Part shown: positions 15,433 to 24,348 of the stretch, in pieces
Numbering within the stretch: the stretch's first letter is position 1
How the letters are laid out: each line of letters opens with the position of its first letter
Source: an uncultured Alphaproteobacteria bacterium
GTDB taxonomy: Bacteria > Pseudomonadota > Alphaproteobacteria > HIMB59
DNA: 33,045 bases
Direction: 5' to 3'
Assembly (NCBI GenBank): GCA_902528805.1
Contig: CABZUC010000006.1
Location: 1 to 33,045, forward strand
Program-made: the position numbers and the translations under genes
Notes under the pieces: generated by a model
Seen by the model: the letters and a program-made list of their open reading frames with translations, nothing else
Databases searched by the model: none
What the model was told of the DNA's origin: nothing

Positions 15433-16842
15433 TTGAGCAACCAAGGCCCAAAAACACTTTTTGATAAAATTTGGTCTGAGCATCTCGTCGGTCAAAGAGA
15501 AGATGGAACAAGTCTTTTATATATTGATCGTCATTTAGTCCATGAAGTAACCAGTCCCCAAGCCTTTGAAGGATTAAAAATCTCTAATCGTCCTGTGCAT
15601 CGACCAGAAGCAACCATAGCTGTTGCAGACCATAATGTTCCTACAATAAATAGACAAAATATTGAGGATCCACAAAGCAAAATACAAGTTGAAACTTTAG
15701 CAAAAAATACCAAAGAACATGGAATTCAATATTTTGATTTAATGGATCAGAGACAGGGTATTGTTCATATAATTGGACCAGAGCAAGGGATTACCCAGCC
15801 TGGAATGACAATAGTCTGTGGGGATAGCCACACCTCTACCCATGGAGCATTTGGGGCACTCGCTTTTGGTATTGGCACAAGTGAAGTAGAACACGTATTA
15901 GCTACACAAACAATAGTTCAAAACCCCGCTAAAAACATGAGAATATCAGTTAATGGCGACCTTCCTTTTGGCGTCAATTCGAAGGATTTAATCCTATATA
16001 TAATTGGAAAGATTGGAACAGCGGGTGGAACTGGACATGTAATCGAGTATGCCGGATCCTCTATTATGGGACTTTCTATGGAGGGAAGAATGACCATATG
16101 TAATATGAGTATTGAAGCCGGAGCACGTGCTGGTTTAATCAGCCCTGATCAAACAACTTTCAACTATATTCAAGGTAGACCTTATGCACCAGGTGCTGAT
16201 CATTGGGATCAAGCAGTGGAATACTGGTCGTCTCTCCCATCAGATAATGATGCTAACTATGATCATGAAATTGTTATTGATAGCTCAGAGATTGACCCAA
16301 TGGTGACGTGGGGCACTAGTCCTGAAGATGTTGTATCTGTAAAAGGATTGGTACCAAACCCAAGTAGTGCTCAAACAGAAAATAAAAAGAAAAGTATTGA
16401 GAGATCTCTTGAATACATGGGTCTTAAACCTGGAACAAAAATAACAGATATAAAATTAGATAAAATATTTATTGGCTCTTGTACCAATGGTCGAATTGAA
16501 GACCTTAGAAAAGTTGCTTCTATTGTTAAGGATAAGAAAATCGCTTCACATGTTCAAGCTATGATAGTCCCAGGATCAGGTTTGGTTAAAAAGCAAGCAG
16601 AAGAAGAGGGAATAGATATAATTTTAAAAGATGCTGGCTTTGAATGGAGAGAGGCTGGATGCTCTATGTGCCTTGGTATGAATCCTGATCAATTAAAACC
16701 TGGCGAAAGATGCGCCTCAACTTCAAATAGAAATTTTGAAGGTCGACAAGGTCGAGGTGGAAGAACTCATTTAATGAGCCCAGAACTTGCGGCAGCTTCC
16801 GCTATTACTGGAAACATTTCAGATATAAGAGACTTCACTTAA
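15433..16842 (+). CDS. leuC: 3-isopropylmalate dehydratase large subunit
   Basis: Aconitase-family [4Fe-4S] enzyme; with LeuD isomerises 2- to 3-isopropylmalate in leucine synthesis. 469 residues. Seen: [12 protein letters not shown] start, [21 protein letters not shown] (about 130 onward), the cluster ligands in IGSCTNGR (about 350) and [12 protein letters not shown] (about 408-419), and [20 protein letters not shown]. The start codon is TTG at 15433, 13 bases after rplS, with no strong Shine-Dalgarno. Followed by leuD after one base. Confidence 0.97.
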   Translation: MSNQGPKTLFDKIWSEHLVGQREDGTSLLYIDRHLVHEVTSPQAFEGLKISNRPVHRPEATIAVADHNVPTINRQNIEDPQSKIQVETLAKNTKEHGIQYFDLMDQRQGIVHIIGPEQGITQPGMTIVCGDSHTSTHGAFGALAFGIGTSEVEHVLATQTIVQNPAKNMRISVNGDLPFGVNSKDLILYIIGKIGTAGGTGHVIEYAGSSIMGLSMEGRMTICNMSIEAGARAGLISPDQTTFNYIQGRPYAPGADHWDQAVEYWSSLPSDNDANYDHEIVIDSSEIDPMVTWGTSPEDVVSVKGLVPNPSSAQTENKKKSIERSLEYMGLKPGTKITDIKLDKIFIGSCTNGRIEDLRKVASIVKDKKIASHVQAMIVPGSGLVKKQAEEEGIDIILKDAGFEWREAGCSMCLGMNPDQLKPGERCASTSNRNFEGRQGRGGRTHLMSPELAAASAITGNISDIRDFT

Positions 16843-16843
16843 G

Positions 16844-17452
16844 ATGGATAAGTTTAATTCTTTAAAAGGGATCGCAGCCCCCTTACCAATAGTAAATATT
16901 GATACAGATATGATCATCCCGAAGCAATTTCTTAAGACTATAAAAAGAACTGGTCTTGGGGTTAGCTTATTTTATGAGATGAGATATGATAACGATGGAA
17001 ATCTAATAAAGGATTTCGTATTAAATACATCGCCTTTTGATCAATCTAAAATATTAGTAGCAGGAGATAATTTTGGATGTGGTTCTAGTCGAGAACACGC
17101 TCCTTGGTCTCTTAAAGATTTTGGAATTAAGTGTGTAATTTCAACAAGTTTTGCTGATATTTTTTATAATAATTGCTTTCAAAATGGAATTTTGCCGATT
17201 GTTGTCAGTCCTGATCAACTTGATCAATTAATGATGGCAGCTACAAATCAAATAGAGTTCAGCATCGATCTCCCGGAGCAAACTGTTAAAGCTGGCAATC
17301 ATTCAATTAATTTTGAAATTGAAGAGTTTAGAAAAGATAGACTTTTGCAGGGATTAGATGACATAGGCATTACTCTTGGATACCAAGACAAAATCAGCGC
17401 CTATGAAGAAGACAAAAAAAATAAAAAACCTTGGTTATTTAAGGACAATTAA
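16844..17452 (+). CDS. leuD: 3-isopropylmalate dehydratase small subunit
   Basis: Swivel-domain partner of LeuC. 202 residues, normal. Seen: [16 protein letters not shown] (substrate-side loop), [17 protein letters not shown] (about 73-89), the characteristic loop, and [17 protein letters not shown]. Start ATG one base after leuC stop; leuB starts immediately after its stop. These spacings indicate one transcript and coupled translation. Confidence 0.97.
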   Translation: MDKFNSLKGIAAPLPIVNIDTDMIIPKQFLKTIKRTGLGVSLFYEMRYDNDGNLIKDFVLNTSPFDQSKILVAGDNFGCGSSREHAPWSLKDFGIKCVISTSFADIFYNNCFQNGILPIVVSPDQLDQLMMAATNQIEFSIDLPEQTVKAGNHSINFEIEEFRKDRLLQGLDDIGITLGYQDKISAYEEDKKNKKPWLFKDN

Positions 17453-18535
17453 ATGAGCTCTAAAATTCTAGTTTTACCTGGTGACGGGATAGGTGTGGAA
17501 GTAACAGACCAAACAATCCGAGTTATTGAAAAATTAAATGAACAAGGTCTTGATGCCAATTATGAAAAAGATTTAGTTGGAGGGGCCTCTTATGATGTCA
17601 ACGGTGAGCCTTTAACAGAGGCTGTCTTAGAAAAAGCAAAAAACTCTGATGCTATCTTATTGGGAGCAGTTGGTGGATCTAAGTGGGATGATGTAGAAAG
17701 ATCAAAGAGACCTGAAGCCGGACTATTAGGTTTGAGGAAAGAGTTAGAACTTTTTGCAAATTTGAGACCCGCCCTTGTTTTTGATGCACTTGTTGATGCT
17801 TCAACTTTAAAAAATGATGTAGTTAATAATTTAGATATAATGATAGTAAGAGAATTAACTGGGGGTGTATATTTCGGTCAACCTCGAGGAATTGAGGATA
17901 CATCAAATGGTAAAAAAGCGATCGACACACAAGTTTACCATGATTACGAAATTGATAGAATTGCCAGAGTCGCCTTTGATTTAGCTAGTAAAAGAAATAA
18001 TAAAGTTACTTCTGTTGAAAAGGCTAATGTTATGGAAACTGGCGTTCTTTGGAGAGAGGTTGTTAAAGAGACTCATAAAGACTTTTCTGATATTACCCTA
18101 GAAAATATGTTAGCCGATAACTGTGCCATGCAGTTAGTTAGAAACCCAAAACAATTTGATGTAATAGTGACAGATAACCTTTTTGGTGATCTTCTTAGTG
18201 ACTGTGCTGCCATGTTAACTGGGTCACTGGGAATGTTACCATCAGCATCATTGGGTGCAGAAAAAAATGGAAAAAGACATGGTCTTTTTGAACCCGTTCA
18301 TGGAAGCGCTCCAGATATTGCTGGCCAAGATAAAGCAAACCCTATTGCTACTATTTTAAGTTTATCAATGATGTTGAAATATAACCTTAATAAACCTGAA
18401 TTATCTAATAAAGTAGAAAATGCTGTTCAACAAATCCTCTCTGAGGGTTATAGAACAGGAGATATTTATACTGATGAAAACCAAACACTTGTTTCTTGCT
18501 CTAAAATGGGTGATTTAATTATAGAAAGAATTTAA
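17453..18535 (+). CDS. leuB: 3-isopropylmalate dehydrogenase
   Basis: NAD-dependent oxidative decarboxylase giving the leucine 2-oxoacid. 360 residues. Seen: LPGDGIGVEVTDQ (about 7-19), LLGAVGGSKWD, IVRELTGGVYFGQPRG (about 137-152), the catalytic Lys/Tyr context EKANVMETGVLW (about 190), DNLFGDLLSDCAAMLTGSLG and HGSAPDIAGQDKANPIA (about 282-298). No spacer after leuD; one base before asd. Confidence 0.97.
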   Translation: MSSKILVLPGDGIGVEVTDQTIRVIEKLNEQGLDANYEKDLVGGASYDVNGEPLTEAVLEKAKNSDAILLGAVGGSKWDDVERSKRPEAGLLGLRKELELFANLRPALVFDALVDASTLKNDVVNNLDIMIVRELTGGVYFGQPRGIEDTSNGKKAIDTQVYHDYEIDRIARVAFDLASKRNNKVTSVEKANVMETGVLWREVVKETHKDFSDITLENMLADNCAMQLVRNPKQFDVIVTDNLFGDLLSDCAAMLTGSLGMLPSASLGAEKNGKRHGLFEPVHGSAPDIAGQDKANPIATILSLSMMLKYNLNKPELSNKVENAVQQILSEGYRTGDIYTDENQTLVSCSKMGDLIIERI

Positions 18536-18536
18536 C

Positions 18537-19568
18537 TTGGCTTCTTCAAAAAAACCTAAAATTGCTGTTGTCGGAGCGACTGGAAATGTTGGAAGAGAGG
18601 TCTTAGATATAATCGATGAAAAAGAAATTCAATACTCTGATTTAATCGCTTTAGCTTCATCCCGCTCTAAAGGAAGTACAATTGATTATGGAGAAAACAA
18701 GTCTGTTGTAGTAGCTGATTTAGCCGAATATGATTTTTCAGATACTGACATAGCCATTTTTTCTCCTGGAGCAAAAGTATCTAGTGAGTTTGCTCCTAAG
18801 GCAGCTAAACAAGGATGTATAGTCATCGATAATACTTCGCACTTTCGAACAGACCCAGATGTTCCATTAGTGGTTGCTGAAGTCAATCCAGAGGCCTTAA
18901 AAGATTTTAGAAAAAAAAATATCATAGCTAATCCAAACTGCTCAACCATGGGGATGTTAGTTGCAATTAAACCTTTACACGATCAATTTAATGTAAAAAG
19001 AATTGTTGTTTCAACTTACCAATCAGTTTCAGGAGCCGGCAAGGAAGCTGCAGATGAATTATTTAATCAAACAAAATCAATTTATGCTAATGAAGCAGTC
19101 GTCAAAGAGAAATTTACTAAACAAATTGCTTTTAATGTTATCCCGCACATTGATGTTTTCTTAGAGGACGGACAAACTAAAGAAGAGTGGAAAATGTTCA
19201 ACGAAACAAAAAAAATACTTGATCAAAACATTGAATTAACAGCAACCTGTGTTCGTGTTCCAGTTTTTGTTTCTCATTCTTTAGCAGTAAATGTTGAATT
19301 TAATAAACCTTATGATGAGGACCAAGTAAGGGAAATTTTTAAAAAATCACCAGGTTTAAAAATGATTGATTATCGTGCTGATGAAGGATATGTCACCCCT
19401 ATTGAGTCTGCAGGCTTAGATCCAGTTTATATCAGTAGAATTCGAAGAGATCCTACTATTCCAAATGGTTTAAACTTCTGGTGTGTCTCTGATAATTTAA
19501 GAAAAGGCGCTGCTTTAAATACTGTGCAAATTGCAGAAATACTTATTAAAGATTATTTAAGTTCTTAG
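18537..19568 (+). CDS. asd: Aspartate-semialdehyde dehydrogenase
   Basis: NADPH-dependent reduction of aspartyl-phosphate to the semialdehyde, the branch to lysine/diaminopimelate, threonine and methionine. 343 residues. Seen: VVGATGNVGREVL (about 10-22), catalytic Cys in NPNCSTMGM (about 135), STYQSVSGAGKEA, and RVPVFVSHSLAVNVEF with the base His near 248. The start is TTG at 18537, one base after leuB. The leuCDB-asd order links branched-chain and aspartate pathways on one transcript. Its 3' end overlaps the next, convergent gene by 23 bases. Confidence 0.96.
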   Translation: MASSKKPKIAVVGATGNVGREVLDIIDEKEIQYSDLIALASSRSKGSTIDYGENKSVVVADLAEYDFSDTDIAIFSPGAKVSSEFAPKAAKQGCIVIDNTSHFRTDPDVPLVVAEVNPEALKDFRKKNIIANPNCSTMGMLVAIKPLHDQFNVKRIVVSTYQSVSGAGKEAADELFNQTKSIYANEAVVKEKFTKQIAFNVIPHIDVFLEDGQTKEEWKMFNETKKILDQNIELTATCVRVPVFVSHSLAVNVEFNKPYDEDQVREIFKKSPGLKMIDYRADEGYVTPIESAGLDPVYISRIRRDPTIPNGLNFWCVSDNLRKGAALNTVQIAEILIKDYLSS

Positions 19569-20346
19569 CTCTAAATTTTCTTTTCTCTATTTTTGTATAA
19601 GTTTTGTTTTCAAGTAAGATACCATAGATATCATTTGTAACATTTTCTAAAATCTCCCTAGTTGTATTTTTTTTTGAGATATAATGTGCATACAAAGCAG
19701 TAGACTGATCGCCCGCCCCATGAAATCGTTCTTTAAAATTTATATAAGGTGTTTCAATTATAAAAATATCTTTTTTGTTACATAATATATTTATTAATTT
19801 TTTATTATTTGGCACGCTCCTAATTAATACTTGGCTATTAAATCTCTCAGTGAAAGATTTAAGATCAGCTATAATTTCTCCTAGGTTATAATTTTCTACA
19901 TCTTTATTATTTAAGTAAGACCACTCAAAGAAATTTGCTGAGATGTATTTGACTTTTGTCATTATTTTTTTAAAAAAATTAGCAACATCTTTTTCTACAT
20001 AAAGCCCTATTCCAATATCTCCCATGACAGGGTCTAATATAACTCTATTTTGTATTTTAATTATTTTACTGATTAATTTTGAAACTTTTAAATTGGGTGT
20101 GTAGCCGACAATCGTCAAATCATTTAAACTTAATTTATATGTTTGCTTTACCTTATTAAAAATTATCCATGGATTTAAATTATTATCACTAATTTGAATT
20201 GTATTTTTAATACCTTTATGAGAGGTTAAAATCACAGTGGGTATTTCATAAAATTTGTAACCTTTATCACTTAAAATTGAGCGAGCTGCATGATTTCCAA
20301 CTTTGTCATTTAAGACTGTCGACTGAACACTGACTATATTCTTCAT
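19546..20346 (-). CDS. Pyridoxal kinase-like protein (PdxK/PdxY family)
   Basis: 266-residue member of the ribokinase/PdxK superfamily, probably phosphorylating pyridoxal or a related B6 vitamer. Seen: SVQSTVLNDKVGNHAARSIL (about 6-25), the PdxK/PdxY opening; GYTPN; ILDPVMGDIGIGLYV (about 104-118), the phosphate/Mg region; and GAGDQSTALYAHYI (about 222-235), the anion hole and catalytic Asp motif GxGD. Sequence is quite diverged from model enzymes, so I leave the symbol blank. Its neighbours (asd and the aminotransferase at 22642-23988) include PLP enzymes but no operon links them. Convergent overlap with asd. Confidence 0.8.
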   Translation of the reverse strand: MKNIVSVQSTVLNDKVGNHAARSILSDKGYKFYEIPTVILTSHKGIKNTIQISDNNLNPWIIFNKVKQTYKLSLNDLTIVGYTPNLKVSKLISKIIKIQNRVILDPVMGDIGIGLYVEKDVANFFKKIMTKVKYISANFFEWSYLNNKDVENYNLGEIIADLKSFTERFNSQVLIRSVPNNKKLINILCNKKDIFIIETPYINFKERFHGAGDQSTALYAHYISKKNTTREILENVTNDIYGILLENKTYTKIEKRKFRAKNLNNL

Positions 20347-20436
20347 GTTTTATCTTGTTATTTCTTCAATGGTTGTCATTAGATCAACAATAATATAAAA
20401 AATACGCATTAAGAATTTTAATTAAAGGAAATAAAT

Positions 20437-21030
20437 ATGACTTTTGAATTACCTAGCTTACCTTATGCGAGTGATGCTTTAGCTCCATATATGTCATCAG
20501 AAACTCTTGATTTTCATCATGGCAAACATCATCAAACATATGTAACAAATTTAAATAATCTTGTGAAAGATACTGATATGCAAAATTCTTCTCTTGAAGA
20601 AATAGTTGTAAAATCAAGTAAAGATCCATCTATGGCAGGAATTTTTAATAATGCAGGCCAACATTGGAATCACATTTTATTTTGGCAATGCATGAAACCT
20701 AATGGCGGTGGCTCAATGCCATCCGAATTAGAAAGCAGAATTACATCTGACTTAGGTGGGATTGACCAATTCAAAGAGGCATTTATCCAAGCTGGAATTA
20801 CACAATTTGGTTCTGGATGGGCTTGGCTTGCTATTGATAATGGCAAATTGGTTGTCACCAAATCACCTAATGCTTCTAACCCCTTGGTTGACGGGATGAA
20901 GCCAATCCTAGGCTGTGATGTATGGGAACACTCTTATTATATAGATTACAGAAATAAACGACCTGATTACTTAAAAGCTTTCTTAGATAGTATGGTAAAC
21001 TGGGAATTTGTTGCTTCCCAATTAGATTAA
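20437..21030 (+). CDS. sodB: Superoxide dismutase, Fe type
   Basis: Cytoplasmic enzyme dismutating superoxide. 197 residues. Metal ligands are all visible: H27 in DFHHGKHHQTY, His in HWNHILFW (about 79), Asp and His in CDVWEHSYY (about 161-165). The Gln in NNAGQHWNH and the run GCDVWEHSYYIDYRNKRPDY favour the Fe form over Mn, though cambialistic activity cannot be excluded. A fair ribosome site (AAAGGAA) lies upstream. The 90-base spacer from the divergent kinase gene holds its promoter. Ends in a strong hairpin shared with hsp20. Confidence 0.95.
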   Translation: MTFELPSLPYASDALAPYMSSETLDFHHGKHHQTYVTNLNNLVKDTDMQNSSLEEIVVKSSKDPSMAGIFNNAGQHWNHILFWQCMKPNGGGSMPSELESRITSDLGGIDQFKEAFIQAGITQFGSGWAWLAIDNGKLVVTKSPNASNPLVDGMKPILGCDVWEHSYYIDYRNKRPDYLKAFLDSMVNWEFVASQLD

Positions 21031-21036
21031 ATTTAA

Positions 21037-21059
21037 GGGCTGCTTGTAAAAAGCAGCCC
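21037..21059. terminator. Bidirectional terminator between sodB and hsp20
   Basis: Perfect 9-bp stem GGGCTGCTT/AAGCAGCCC with a 5-base loop in the 38-base gap between two convergent genes. AT-rich flanks give short T-tracts both ways (AAATTTT on the plus side), weaker than a classical T-run. It is one of only a few intrinsic terminators in the window. Confidence 0.8.
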
Positions 21060-21068
21060 AAATTTTAT

Positions 21069-21518
21069 TTAAGCTGATAAAAGTTTAGAATTAGTATTAA
21101 CTTTTATTCTCCTTGGTTTTTGGTGTTCGGGTATCTCTCTTTCGAGATTTATACTTAACAGACCATTTTTTAAATCAGCTTCTATAACTTTTACAGTATC
21201 AGCTAATTCAAATTTTCTTTCAAAATTTCTGTTGGCAATTCCTCGATAAAGGTATTCTGATTTATTATCAGTTTTATCATCACCCATTTCTCCTTTAACA
21301 GTTAATAAATTTCCCTCTTGGGATATATCAATTTGGTCGTCACCAAATCCAGCCACTGCCATAGTTATTTGGTAAATATTTTTGTCATGTTTGACAATAT
21401 TGTATGGTGGATAGGAAGACCCTTTGTTATTTGTAGAAAAAACAGTATCAAAAAGTCTATCAAACTCATCGAAACCAACTGATGATCTCCATAGAGGAGA
21501 TAAGTCAAATGTAGTCAT
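21069..21518 (-). CDS. Small heat-shock protein Hsp20 (IbpA type)
   Basis: ATP-independent holdase that binds unfolding proteins and hands them to DnaK/ClpB. 149 residues: N-terminal arm with DLSPLWRSSVGFDEFDRLFD, alpha-crystallin domain from about 37 (YPPYNIVKHDKNIYQITMAV), conserved GIANRNFERKFELAD, and ADLKNGLLSINLEREIPE with the GLL/LxI packing motifs, then a short Lys-rich tail. A perfect AAGGAGG lies six bases before the ATG. A heat-shock-type promoter and hairpin-rich leader upstream fit thermal control. Confidence 0.95.
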   Translation of the reverse strand: MTTFDLSPLWRSSVGFDEFDRLFDTVFSTNNKGSSYPPYNIVKHDKNIYQITMAVAGFGDDQIDISQEGNLLTVKGEMGDDKTDNKSEYLYRGIANRNFERKFELADTVKVIEADLKNGLLSINLEREIPEHQKPRRIKVNTNSKLLSA

Positions 21519-21599
21519 AATTAACCTCCTTAAGCGTTAATTGTTAATTGCAGTTTTTTAAAACCTGCGTTAATTAAGAAATTCCTAATGGCAATTTCT
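21519..21599 (-). promoter_or_regulatory. hsp20 5' leader: three hairpins, candidate RNA thermometer
   Basis: Read on the minus strand the leader holds a hairpin at 21599-21577 (arms AGAAATT/AATTTCT), a second at 21568-21550 (GCAG/CTGC with an A/T extension), and a third at 21542-21519 (perfect AATTAAC/GTTAATT) whose 10-base loop plus the first 3' stem base contain the AAGGAGG site (21531-21525). The heptamer that pairs next to the ribosome site occurs three times (21536-42, 21543-49, 21569-75), allowing alternative foldings. This resembles ROSE thermometers of alphaproteobacterial hsp20 genes in layout, but the ROSE consensus itself is not evident. Confidence 0.45.
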
Positions 21600-21609
21600 C
21601 CTATTATTT

Positions 21610-21637
21610 ATTTGGTATTTCAAATTAGAATTTCAAG
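21610..21637 (-). promoter_or_regulatory. RpoH (heat-shock sigma) type promoter of hsp20
   Basis: Minus-strand CTTGAAA (21637-21631), 15 bases, then CCAAAT (21615-21610). This is close to the CTTGAA / CCANAT form described for alphaproteobacterial RpoH. It predicts a transcript start near 21603 and a leader of about 85 bases. Confidence 0.5.
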
Positions 21638-21686
21638 ATATTTAAATAGACTATTTATTCATTTTTTTTGATGATAAGTTCTTTTA

Positions 21687-22658
21687 ATGTATTCAATTGT
21701 TGCTGAGAAGCCTGGTAATATTAGCGTTCTTCAAAAAAAAAGTATTGATCTCTCTGAGCCTAAGTCAAATGAAGTGTTGATCAAAAATAGAGCAATTGGG
21801 GTCAATTTTATTGACATTTACTTTAGGGCAGGATTATACCCTTGGCCGGTAGACACAGATCTTGTTCTTGGCTCTGAGGGTGCAGGGGAAGTAGAGGCCG
21901 TAGGTCCAGATGTTAAGAATTTTAAAATAGGCGATCGTGTAGCGTACGCACAGCCAAACAATGCTTACTCAACTCATAGAATAATATCTGAAGACCTTGT
22001 AGTTTCCATACCTAATGGCATATCTTATGATCAAGCTGCTGCCTCAATTCTAAAAGGATTAACTGTTAAATACCTTCTTTGCGACAGCTTTAATTTGCAA
22101 AGCGATCATGAGGTCTTATTTCATGCTGCAGCAGGAGGTGTGGGATTAATTGCAGGACAATGGATAAAAGAAATTGGTGCAAAATCAATTGGTACTGCAG
22201 GTAATTCTAAAAAATGTATGCTAGCAAAGCAAAGAGGATTTGACGATGTTATAAATTATTCTGAAAAAAATTTCTTAGAGGAAGTATTAGAAATTACAAA
22301 CAATAAAGGCCTTGATGTGGTTTATGATAGCGTAGGTAAAGATACTATGTTTAATTCATTTAAATGTCTAAAAAAGCATGGGATGTTAGTTAGTTTTGGC
22401 CAATCATCAGGCCCCTATAAAGATATACAAATGACTGATTTGGCTTTTGGATCTTTTTATTTAACTAGACCAACACTTTTTCATTTTTATGCAAACAGAA
22501 ACTGGCTTGAAAACGCAAGTCAGAAATTATTTGAAATGATAGTTAAAGATAAAATTAAATTAGATAAAATGACAAAATATGATCTTGATAATGTAGCTGA
22601 TGCTCACACGGATATGGAAAATAGAAAGACTTCGGGTTCAATTATCCTAAAGATTTAA
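21687..22658 (+). CDS. NADPH:quinone oxidoreductase (zeta-crystallin type)
   Basis: 323-residue medium-chain dehydrogenase/reductase without zinc, related to Qor. It probably reduces quinones or enones with NADPH. Seen: the GroES-like N-terminal half with VNFIDIYFRAGLYPWP and LGSEGAGEVEAVGPDVKNF (about 60-78), GDRVAY, the junction ILKGLTVKYLL, and the Rossmann motif HAAAGGVGLIAGQWIK (about 147-162). Length matches Qor. No Shine-Dalgarno. Divergent from hsp20, which could hint at a stress role. Overlaps the convergent aminotransferase by 17 bases. Substrate unknown. Confidence 0.88.
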   Translation: MYSIVAEKPGNISVLQKKSIDLSEPKSNEVLIKNRAIGVNFIDIYFRAGLYPWPVDTDLVLGSEGAGEVEAVGPDVKNFKIGDRVAYAQPNNAYSTHRIISEDLVVSIPNGISYDQAAASILKGLTVKYLLCDSFNLQSDHEVLFHAAAGGVGLIAGQWIKEIGAKSIGTAGNSKKCMLAKQRGFDDVINYSEKNFLEEVLEITNNKGLDVVYDSVGKDTMFNSFKCLKKHGMLVSFGQSSGPYKDIQMTDLAFGSFYLTRPTLFHFYANRNWLENASQKLFEMIVKDKIKLDKMTKYDLDNVADAHTDMENRKTSGSIILKI

Positions 22659-23988
22659 CTTCACTAAACACCTCTTTTAAAGTTTTCTCTAAAGTTTCAA
22701 ATATTATATCCATTTCCTCTTCAGTTGTAATAAAAGGTGGACATAAAACTATAGAAGGACCCAGGGGTCTACATATTAAACCGTTTTCGATACACTTATT
22801 AGCTACGCGCTCACCAATAGAAATTGAACTATCAAAAGGAGTTTTATTCTTTTTATCCTGAGCCATCTCTAAAGCGCCCATTAAACCTATGCCGCGCGAC
22901 TCACCTATGAATTCTAAATCTTCAAATTTTTTTAAACCACCCATGAATATGGGTTCAAGATGTCTAACATTTTCAATCATTTTCTCATTAATTATAATGT
23001 CTATTGCTTCTAATGCGAGGGCGCAACCAACGGGGTGTCCGCCAGCAGTGAAGCCATGAAAAAATTCTTCTGCTTGATAAGAAGCCTCCATCATTTCTTT
23101 TGTCATTTTTTCTCCTAAAATGACCGCACCAAGTGGAAAAAACCCTGAGGTTATACATTTTGATGCAATGATAATATCAGGATCAATCTTATATGTTTCA
23201 GATCCCCATAAATTACCGGTTCTACCAAAACCACAAATTACCTCATCAGCGATAAATGGAATATCGTATTTATTTAAAATCTTTTGAACTATTTCAAAAT
23301 ATCCTTTTGAAGGAGGTATGACACCTCCTGCACCCATGACAGGTTCGGCAAAAAATCCAGCCACTGTATCAGGTCCTTCCTTTTGAATTAAATTTTCTAA
23401 ATCCTCACCCATTCTTTTTGTAAACATTTCCTCATTCTCATTTTCTAAACAATACTTCCAATAATGAGGACAGGCAGAATGAACAAATCCATCTAAGGGT
23501 AAACCAAATTCACTATTATAAGGTTTTCCAGTCATCGATGCTGAAACAGCCGTTACACCATGATAGGAATTTATTCGAGTAATTATTTTTCTTCTGTTGG
23601 GATAACCTTTTCTTTTATTTATAAACCACAATAATTTTACAGTGGTATCATTTGCTTCAGAGCCTGAATTTGTAAAAAAAACTTTACCATCTGAAAAAGG
23701 AGAGATTTCAATTAATTTATCTGCAAGCTCTACTGCTGGCTCAGAGATCCTTCCAAAAAAAGCGTGATAACCTGAAAATTTTTCATACTGTTTTTTGGCA
23801 GTCTCTACCATTCTTGGGTGATCAAAACCGACTACCGAGTTCCATAAACCTGAATTGGCATCTAAATATTTTTTTCCATCTTGATCATAAACATAGATGC
23901 CTTTTGCTTGGTTAAGAACAATAGGGCCAAGTGAATTTAAATTCTTAAGATCTGTGAAGCCATGTAAAACCCTATCTGTATTAATCAC
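22642..23988 (-). CDS. Class III aminotransferase (omega-amino acid:pyruvate type)
   Basis: 448-residue PLP enzyme of fold type I, subgroup III. Seen: LDANSGLWNSVVGFDHPR (about 42-59), FFTNSGSEANDTTVKL (about 103-118), the PLP-stacking SYHG (about 146), FFAEPVMGAGGVIPP (about 215), the Asp of ADEVICGFGRTG (about 249), the Schiff-base Lys in ASKCITSGFFPLGA (about 279) and the late Arg in CRPLGPSIVLCPPF. These patterns place it with omega-amino acid, taurine or putrescine:pyruvate aminotransferases; the donor cannot be set from sequence. The start is GTG at 23988. The 41-codon ORF just upstream ends two bases before it. Confidence 0.88.
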   Translation of the reverse strand: MINTDRVLHGFTDLKNLNSLGPIVLNQAKGIYVYDQDGKKYLDANSGLWNSVVGFDHPRMVETAKKQYEKFSGYHAFFGRISEPAVELADKLIEISPFSDGKVFFTNSGSEANDTTVKLLWFINKRKGYPNRRKIITRINSYHGVTAVSASMTGKPYNSEFGLPLDGFVHSACPHYWKYCLENENEEMFTKRMGEDLENLIQKEGPDTVAGFFAEPVMGAGGVIPPSKGYFEIVQKILNKYDIPFIADEVICGFGRTGNLWGSETYKIDPDIIIASKCITSGFFPLGAVILGEKMTKEMMEASYQAEEFFHGFTAGGHPVGCALALEAIDIIINEKMIENVRHLEPIFMGGLKKFEDLEFIGESRGIGLMGALEMAQDKKNKTPFDSSISIGERVANKCIENGLICRPLGPSIVLCPPFITTEEEMDIIFETLEKTLKEVFSEVKSLG

Positions 23989-23990
23989 TT

Positions 23991-24116
23991 TTAATCTACA
24001 ACCTCATATAAATTTTCTAAATAAGGAATATTTCTAAACGGTATATCTACTAACTCTGTGTCAGCTAGAAAGTACCCAATAAAAAAGAAGAGTATCATGA
24101 AAATTAACTTGATCAT
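23991..24116 (-). CDS. Possible 41-residue membrane peptide
   Basis: Small open frame beginning MIKLIFMILFFFIGYFLAD, a signal-anchor or transmembrane segment of about 17 hydrophobic residues, then a polar tail IPFRNIPYLENLYEVVD. It ends two bases upstream of the aminotransferase start, the spacing of an operon partner. No Shine-Dalgarno is seen, but most genes here lack one. It follows a terminator, so it may be the first gene of the aminotransferase transcript. I do not recognise it. The hydrophobic half could arise by chance in AT-rich DNA. Confidence 0.4.
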   Translation of the reverse strand: MIKLIFMILFFFIGYFLADTELVDIPFRNIPYLENLYEVVD

Positions 24117-24142
24117 TCTTGAAAAAGGATAATATAGAAATT

Positions 24143-24177
24143 AAAAAAGGGTTAGAACAATTTGTCCTAACCCTTTT
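24143..24177 (-). terminator. Rho-independent terminator, minus strand
   Basis: Perfect 11-bp stem AAAAGGGTTAG/CTAACCCTTTT (24145-24155 with 24167-24177) and 11-base loop. On the minus strand the stem runs into a six-T tract ending at 24143. On the plus strand no T-run follows. It must end a minus-strand transcript starting between here and 24349, where no clear gene lies. Confidence 0.75.
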
Positions 24178-24181
24178 AGAA

Positions 24182-24348
24182 AGAAGTGGCCCACTAAGAA
24201 AAAAGCCGCTTCTATAAGGCTGTAAAAAGAGATTAATCACTTAAATTCATTATAAATAGGCCCAAAAATAACATCAAGAAAATTGAAATAACCACAATAT
24301 ATAGAATAAATTAGATCAATATGCTACTAAACTTAGTTATATCAAAAA
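24182..24348 (-). other. Non-coding stretch with a second hairpin; candidate short minus-strand RNA
   Basis: This is the rest of the 360-base gap at 23989-24348. It contains a 9-bp stem (24182-24190 with 24205-24213, one G-T pair, core GTGGC/GCCGC) next to the terminator. A 20-codon minus-strand frame (24233-24295, GTG start, VVISIFLMLFLGLFIMNLSD) would encode one hydrophobic helix. No Shine-Dalgarno or firm promoter is visible; TTGATA...CATATT near 24335-24313 on the minus strand is weak. It could be a small RNA, a leader or a toxin-like peptide message. On the plus strand it also must hold the promoter of the 24349 gene. Confidence 0.3.
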
